Assembly: GCA_002340355.1 (NCBI GenBank) | Contig: DDLX01000037.1 | Coordinates: forward strand, 124,001-188,000 | Reading direction: 5' to 3' | Length of the DNA stretch: 64,000 nucleotides | Source: Cytophagales bacterium UBA2561 | Lineage (GTDB): Bacteria > Bacteroidota > Bacteroidia > Cytophagales > Thermoflexibacteraceae | Program-made: the position numbers and the translations under genes | In this document: piece after piece, positions 59,427-64,000 of the stretch | Numbering within the stretch: position 1 is the stretch's first letter | Layout: each line of letters opens with the position of its first letter | Notes under the pieces: generated by a model | Databases searched by the model: none | Told to the model about the DNA's origin: nothing | The model's input: only the letters and a program-made list of their open reading frames with translations

Positions 59427-62400
59427 TTAAATTGAGCTTTCAATCAACTTTATTTCGGCTTCGGTCAAGTCATACAATTTATAAACCATTTTATTGATTT
59501 CCGAATCCGTTTTATTAATTTCAGTTTGAAGTTTTTGGGCTTTACTTTTTTCGGTTTCAAAGAAATCTATCCAATCACTTTCTTCGGATAATGACCATTT
59601 AATTTTGGCTTTTCGGAGTTCCTTAGAGAAGTCTTGAAAACGGAGTTCATGCCAATTTTGGAGTTTTTTACTCATTTTTTTCAATGGAAAATGACTTTGT
59701 AAAATTTTCAGAAATTTAGTCGTAACTTTTTGTAAATCAGTATTTAAAATCAAAATCCTATCCACTTTTGTAATGAATAGTTTTTGTTCTGTATTCGAAG
59801 CTTTAGGAATTGGTAAAATATTGATATATATAATTTTTACCTGTGCAAAAGTTTTTCCTTCTTCATTGATTTTAGTAAAATAAATATACTTTGATACACT
59901 ACTATTAATAATAGAAATTATAAATTTTATATCAAAGTTTGGATTAATTATTTGTCCATTATGTACTGTATCAAGCGTATAAAATTGCTCAGTATCTAAT
60001 GTACAAATAGGATAACTACCTGTTTGTCGAAGCAGTATTTTAGACTGATTTTCAAATATTTCGGGTTTTCGTGGACGATGCAATTTAGTCGTGTCATATT
60101 TAATATAAGTCTGATTCCAGCTTAATAAATAACGATTAAAATCACTTCCTGTAACTACTTTTTTAGCATTAGTTTCGGTTTTGTCAAAAGTCAAATATAA
60201 CTTGTTGTTCCCTGTAATAATTCCTTGTTTAAAATTTACAATATCAGATAAAATAATTTTATTATTAAACAATTTAAACAAGATTTCTGTATTAGCACTA
60301 ACTGAGAATTCATACATTGGTGCTAAAAATGTCTCTTGGTCAAACTCAAACTCTTGATAAACCGAATTTATAAAATCCTGAATTTTAGATACATAAATTG
60401 ATTTTCTGGAAAGAGTTGGTGGCTTACTTAAAACCAAAATAATTGAATCTACTACGGCATCTTCAAAAATTTTGTAATTTTCAAAGTCCACAAGGTATTG
60501 AATTTGAGTATTTTGCAAAATATACTTTCTAGCCTCAGCATAATATTGATTTCTCAACAAAGTATAAGGCGTAATAAAAGTAAGAAACCCGTCTTGGTTT
60601 AATAAGTTAATTCCTTGTTCATAAAAAATTGGATAAAGATTCATTCGTCCAAAAGCAGACTGATATTTTTGCTCAAAGAAAGTTTTATGATGTAGTAAAA
60701 TATGTTCTGTCGGTACATACGGCGGATTTCCAATCACAATATCAAACCCACCATTTTGCATTATTTCAGGAAATTCGGTTTTCCAATCAAAAGCTTTTTC
60801 ACCTGCAAACTCGGGGTCATCAATTAGGGAATTTCCACATTTAATATTTTGGGACAAATGCGCTAAAGACTCTTTACGATGTAAGGTTTTGAGCCATAAT
60901 GAAAGTTTTGTAATCTCAACACTTTCTGCATTCAAATCGACACCAAACAAATTATCTAAAATAACCTTCTTTTTGAGCCTCACCATTTCGAGCGAAGAAA
61001 AATCTCTTTCCTTATCTGTTAAAAGGCGGATATTTTTGTGAATTGCCAAATGTTGATGCACCAAAAAATTAAAAACTTCTGCCAAAAATGCCCCCGACCC
61101 ACAAGCAGGGTCAAGAATTTTGACTGATTCCAGTACTTTCAAATATTGCTCATAAAACTGCAAATGAATTTTTATACTTGAACTATCTTCTTCTAAATCA
61201 GGAAGTTCTAAAATATTCATTTCTTGAAGTAAATGCTCTTCTTGCATTGCCAGCCAACCGCCTACCGACTTTTCGACCATGTATTTGGTGATAAAATCGG
61301 GGGTGTAAAAAATACCATCTTGTTTACGTTTCGAGGAAGAATCTTGAGCAGTAATTTCCTGTTTGAGTTGCTCAATATCCGTAATTGATTGCTCAAAAAT
61401 ATTCCCTAAAATCGTAACATCTAATTGTGTACTGAAATCATATTTTTGAATAAATTGAGATAAATTTTGCATTATCGGATTATCAATCACCAAAGACTGC
61501 AAAAAATTATCCGTTTCAAACAATCCACCATTGAAAGTTGGAATATCTTTCGGTGGATACCCTTTGTTTAAGGCAGAAAATAAGCTTTTGAGTTCTTGCC
61601 AAAATTTATCCGTTCGACCATCAAAAGTTAAATTCAGAATTTTATCCAAATTATCCAAAACATTACCAACTAATCTATAATCCCGAATAAATCCGATAAA
61701 TACCAGACGGTCAAGGAGTTTCTGAGTGGCTAAAAGTAAATCCAATGGATTTTGGGCAGGGTGTTTTTGCCGAAGATGTGCCAACAAAACTTCACGCTGA
61801 TTTTTGTATTCGCCATAAAATTTTGCAGTAATATCTTTGCGTTCTTCTGCTTTCTGGTGGTATAATTTCTCAACTACTGATTGTTCATTTTCTTGGAACA
61901 AACTATTTCGTCCCAACAAAAAGAAAAACTTGGCAAGCTGGAAATTTGGAGTTCCTAACAAGTTTGTCTCTAACAATTCCATGATTTGGAAGGACTCGTA
62001 TCGGGTCATATCTGAGTGATGATACAATCTGATTTCCAAAAAATTAGAAACAATAATCCACTGGCAAGAACCACCAAATTTTGGGGCATACGCAAAAGCC
62101 TGTTCAACGGGAGTTCCTCGAAAATCCTTCCGATTTTGACGTGTATCCAAACTAATTTTTGAACCTTTCAACTCAATTACGGCTCGAACATCAGGCTCTT
62201 TTTGTGAAATCGAAAAATATCCTAATGCACCATCTGGTGTTTTGCCATCCATCAAGGTTTTCAGTTCGGTTTCCAATTGCCGTAGATTTTCATGAGATTC
62301 GTAAGGATACCCTAAAACTTCTCCAAAAAACTTATGCAGAAATTCGGCTTGGAGTTGGGTTTCATTTTTAGCGATAACTATCTTATTTTTAATACTTTTC

Positions 62401-62522
62401 TGCCAATTTTGAATAATTCTTTTCTTTGCTTTCAGTTCCGAAGGTTTGAAAATATCCAAAACGTTTCCAGCTTTTTTCTGGATGTCTTTATCCGTAAAAA
62501 TGCGATTTTCTCGATGCCACAT
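59427..62522 (-). CDS. Eco57I-like type IIG restriction-modification enzyme
   Basis: A 1031-residue fusion of endonuclease and methyltransferase. The N-terminal region has a PD-x(n)-ExK pattern (EPDVRAVIELKGSKISLD, ~107-124). The methyltransferase core has motif I LDPACGSGAFLAEVFNFL (~469-486), motif IV DIVIGNPPYVPTEHIL (~594-609), typical of N6-adenine enzymes, and a C-terminal specificity region with coiled-coil ends. One chain thus modifies and probably cuts DNA at its own site. No frameshift interrupts it. It follows menA by 31 bases on the same strand and may be read from the menA promoter. Confidence 0.88.
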   Translation of the reverse strand: MWHRENRIFTDKDIQKKAGNVLDIFKPSELKAKKRIIQNWQKSIKNKIVIAKNETQLQAEFLHKFFGEVLGYPYESHENLRQLETELKTLMDGKTPDGALGYFSISQKEPDVRAVIELKGSKISLDTRQNRKDFRGTPVEQAFAYAPKFGGSCQWIIVSNFLEIRLYHHSDMTRYESFQIMELLETNLLGTPNFQLAKFFFLLGRNSLFQENEQSVVEKLYHQKAEERKDITAKFYGEYKNQREVLLAHLRQKHPAQNPLDLLLATQKLLDRLVFIGFIRDYRLVGNVLDNLDKILNLTFDGRTDKFWQELKSLFSALNKGYPPKDIPTFNGGLFETDNFLQSLVIDNPIMQNLSQFIQKYDFSTQLDVTILGNIFEQSITDIEQLKQEITAQDSSSKRKQDGIFYTPDFITKYMVEKSVGGWLAMQEEHLLQEMNILELPDLEEDSSSIKIHLQFYEQYLKVLESVKILDPACGSGAFLAEVFNFLVHQHLAIHKNIRLLTDKERDFSSLEMVRLKKKVILDNLFGVDLNAESVEITKLSLWLKTLHRKESLAHLSQNIKCGNSLIDDPEFAGEKAFDWKTEFPEIMQNGGFDIVIGNPPYVPTEHILLHHKTFFEQKYQSAFGRMNLYPIFYEQGINLLNQDGFLTFITPYTLLRNQYYAEARKYILQNTQIQYLVDFENYKIFEDAVVDSIILVLSKPPTLSRKSIYVSKIQDFINSVYQEFEFDQETFLAPMYEFSVSANTEILFKLFNNKIILSDIVNFKQGIITGNNKLYLTFDKTETNAKKVVTGSDFNRYLLSWNQTYIKYDTTKLHRPRKPEIFENQSKILLRQTGSYPICTLDTEQFYTLDTVHNGQIINPNFDIKFIISIINSSVSKYIYFTKINEEGKTFAQVKIIYINILPIPKASNTEQKLFITKVDRILILNTDLQKVTTKFLKILQSHFPLKKMSKKLQNWHELRFQDFSKELRKAKIKWSLSEESDWIDFFETEKSKAQKLQTEINKTDSEINKMVYKLYDLTEAEIKLIESSI

Positions 62523-62553
62523 AAGTCGTATTTATTCAGAAGAATATTAAAAA

Positions 62554-63459
62554 TTAACTTAAAAGTTGCCCAATCCCAAAAGTAAGTACAAACGCTAAAG
62601 TGGTCAAAGCCATTTGTTTCAGATAAGGATCAAGTGTCTGAGGTTCAGTAAATTGATGTACAGCTTTGGCATTTTTCAAAAATAAAGGCAAAGTAATTAA
62701 AAACAAAAACTGTCCAATACCAGAAAAATTCAACCACACAAATCCAACTCCGCAAAGTACTCCTAAAATCAATAAAGTCCAATGATAAAGTACGGCATTC
62801 TTGCGTCCAATTCGTACAGGAATAGAGAATTTTCCCGCTTTTTTATCGGATTCAATATCTCGTATATTATTGATATTCAGTACAGCTACCGAAAAAAGTC
62901 CACAAGCCGAAGCAGGTAAAACTAAATCATAAGAAAAAGTTTGGGTATGCAAAAAATACGTTCCCAAAACTCCTACCCAACCAAAAAAAATCAGCACCGA
63001 AATGTCCCCAAATCCTGCATAACCATAAGGTTTTGCTCCAGCTGTATAGGTAATCGCCGCAATAATGGCTAAAATTCCCAGTCCTAAAAATTTGAGAAAT
63101 AAGCCCAAATCACTATCCTTAAAAGCGACCCAAAGCAAGCCCAATCCCGAAATCAATGATAAAAATACGAAGATAATCAAGGCATTACGCATCGATTTGG
63201 AAGAAATAGCACCTGACTGGACTGCTCTTTGAGGTCCTTTTCGGTCGGCACTATCTGCACCATGTATGGAATCACCATAATCATTTGCTAAATTGGATAA
63301 AATCTGCAAAAAAATCGTGGTTAAAACACATAATATAAAAACCCAAAGTTGGAAGTTTTGGTGTGCTATTGCCAAAAAACTACCCATTAAAATACTCGCC
63401 AAGGCTAAAGGAAGTGTTCGCAATCGAAATGCGGAGAGCCAATTTTTGAAAGTTGCCAT
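62554..63459 (-). CDS. menA: 1,4-dihydroxy-2-naphthoate prenyltransferase
   Basis: A 301-residue UbiA-family membrane prenyltransferase making demethylmenaquinone, the quinone precursor. Eight to nine membrane segments are visible. The first Asp-rich motif is NLANDYGDSIHGADSADRKG (~56-75), with RAVQSGAISSKSM after it, and the second is NNIRDIESDKKAGKFSIPVR (~187-206). The Met start gives a normal N-terminus (MATFKNWLSAFRLRTLPLAL). Menaquinone use fits Bacteroidota. Confidence 0.92.
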   Translation of the reverse strand: MATFKNWLSAFRLRTLPLALASILMGSFLAIAHQNFQLWVFILCVLTTIFLQILSNLANDYGDSIHGADSADRKGPQRAVQSGAISSKSMRNALIIFVFLSLISGLGLLWVAFKDSDLGLFLKFLGLGILAIIAAITYTAGAKPYGYAGFGDISVLIFFGWVGVLGTYFLHTQTFSYDLVLPASACGLFSVAVLNINNIRDIESDKKAGKFSIPVRIGRKNAVLYHWTLLILGVLCGVGFVWLNFSGIGQFLFLITLPLFLKNAKAVHQFTEPQTLDPYLKQMALTTLAFVLTFGIGQLLS

Positions 63460-63544
63460 CTTTTTTAAGTATGAAATTTTGACAAAAAAATATTTTAAGA
63501 TTTGAATTTTAGTTAGATGCTTTTTTGATTATCAAAAACAAATA

Positions 63545-63572
63545 AACCCGTAAAAACAAATGTCTTTACGGG
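63545..63572 (-). terminator. Terminator of the right-edge gene
   Basis: CCCGTAAA (63547-63554) and TTTACGGG (63565-63572) form an 8-bp stem. On the minus strand it is followed by TTTATTTGTTTTTG. It lies about 150 bases beyond the stop at 63725, and the intervening stretch holds no gene. Confidence 0.65.
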
Positions 63573-63724
63573 CGTACCAGCCTAAAAAAAGTTACTGGCG
63601 GAGGCTTGATTGGTTAATCAGTTGTCTGTTTGAATCGAACAGTTCCGCTTTAAAACTCGTTTTAAGCTAAGACTAAGTTAAGGAAAAGTGTTAAAAAAAA
63701 CAATATTTAAACTAAGGCTTCGTT

Positions 63725-64000
63725 TTATTTGTTGTTTTTTATCTTTTTTAACATTGCAGGTATGCCTACCAAAAAAGTTTGGTATGGAACTTTATCTTTA
63801 TGATAAAACTGAATGTTAAATACTTGAAGCTGCGTACTATCCTGATTTCGTTGTAATAATTTTCGTTCTCCATTTGGGGAAACGCTATAATACGCTGAAT
63901 TTAATAAATCAATAATATAACGATGTCGATGTTGTACTTTTAGCGTATCTTCTTTCCCTACTCGAAAAAGATATTTTCCATCTTCCATTTCAACCTTTTG
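63725..64000 (-). CDS. Hypothetical protein, partial at the window edge
   Basis: The frame is open to the right edge of the window. The visible 87-residue tail from an internal Met reads MEDGKYLFRVGKEDTLKVQH at its start, with an AYYSVSPNGERKLLQRNQDS block and an IPAMLKKIKNNK ending. No family is recognised. The upstream codons (QKVE) are in frame, so the true start probably lies beyond the window. Composition is polar and basic, with no membrane segment in the visible part. Confidence 0.5.
   Translation of the reverse strand, partial: QKVEMEDGKYLFRVGKEDTLKVQHRHRYIIDLLNSAYYSVSPNGERKLLQRNQDSTQLQVFNIQFYHKDKVPYQTFLVGIPAMLKKIKNNK

Noticed and set aside
63573..63724. Possible structured RNA between the right-edge gene and its terminator
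   Set aside because: Short complementary stretches exist, but no known riboswitch or RNA fold could be recognised, and the stretch is adequately explained as a 3' untranslated region.
1..64000. CRISPR array or insertion sequence
   Set aside because: No regularly spaced direct repeats of CRISPR size and no transposase gene were seen. The tandem HTH genes are repeats of whole genes, not spacers.

Overview
The window is AT-rich bacterial chromosome that fits Bacteroidota, most likely a Cytophagales-type gliding bacterium. The reasons are a GldC homologue, a DUF3276 (PUR-like) protein, an MbnP-family lipoprotein, two-component-type propeller architecture, lipoproteins of the DUF4349 and DUF6702 types, near-absence of Shine-Dalgarno sequences, and several -7 boxes of the form TAnnTTTG. 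Genus-level placement is not possible from the sequence alone.

Layout. 0-3 kb: a small helical protein gene and a tandem array of five paralogous HTH regulators, led by two palindromic operator-like sites. 3-9 kb: RlpA-like and PUR-like genes, then an apparent copper-linked operon (Cys-motif membrane protein, MauG/MbnH-like dihaem protein, MbnP, second MauG-like protein, outer-membrane protein with a CEIC start). 9.1-9.9 kb is gene-free. 10-29 kb: mixed housekeeping and envelope genes (OmpA/PD40, peroxiredoxin-like, Uma2, mannose-1-phosphate guanylyltransferase, BamA-like, MurA paralogue, CBS, glycosyltransferase, kinase-like protein, cytochrome/Crp pair, HisA-like, DUF819, cmk) and a tRNA-Leu(CAA). 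29.5-39.6 kb: proline dehydrogenase and a rearranged dcw cluster on the minus strand (rsmH, Imm51-like, ftsL, ftsI, small membrane protein, murE, mraY, small membrane protein, ftsW). It is headed by three MraZ-type boxes but has no mraZ or murD beside it. 39.8-49.3 kb: hflX, gltA, manA, a 1094-residue propeller/SpoIIE sensor, serS.

49.3-55.6 kb is an accessory defence island: a probable toxin/immunity pair bracketed by diverged 57-bp direct repeats, then a Gabija system (GajA OLD-family nuclease plus GajB UvrD-like helicase) followed directly by a DNA adenine methyltransferase. The chromosome backbone resumes with scpA and gldC, then a stress-protein-like gene, a DegT aminotransferase, a GNAT, a large Eco57I/type IIG restriction-modification enzyme and menA. 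A partial gene runs off the right edge.

Dispersed elements link distant parts of the window. A ~190-bp repeat occurs in inverted copies near 2.9 and 21.2 kb. Short GGTTTGCAAACC palindromes occur at four loci. CTATAAG...CTTATAG hairpins sit just after four genes. The most notable single observations are a probable ATC start codon for murE, MraZ boxes without mraZ, a HisA-like protein lacking the usual first catalytic Asp, the mosaic HTH array, and the Gabija-plus-methyltransferase arrangement.
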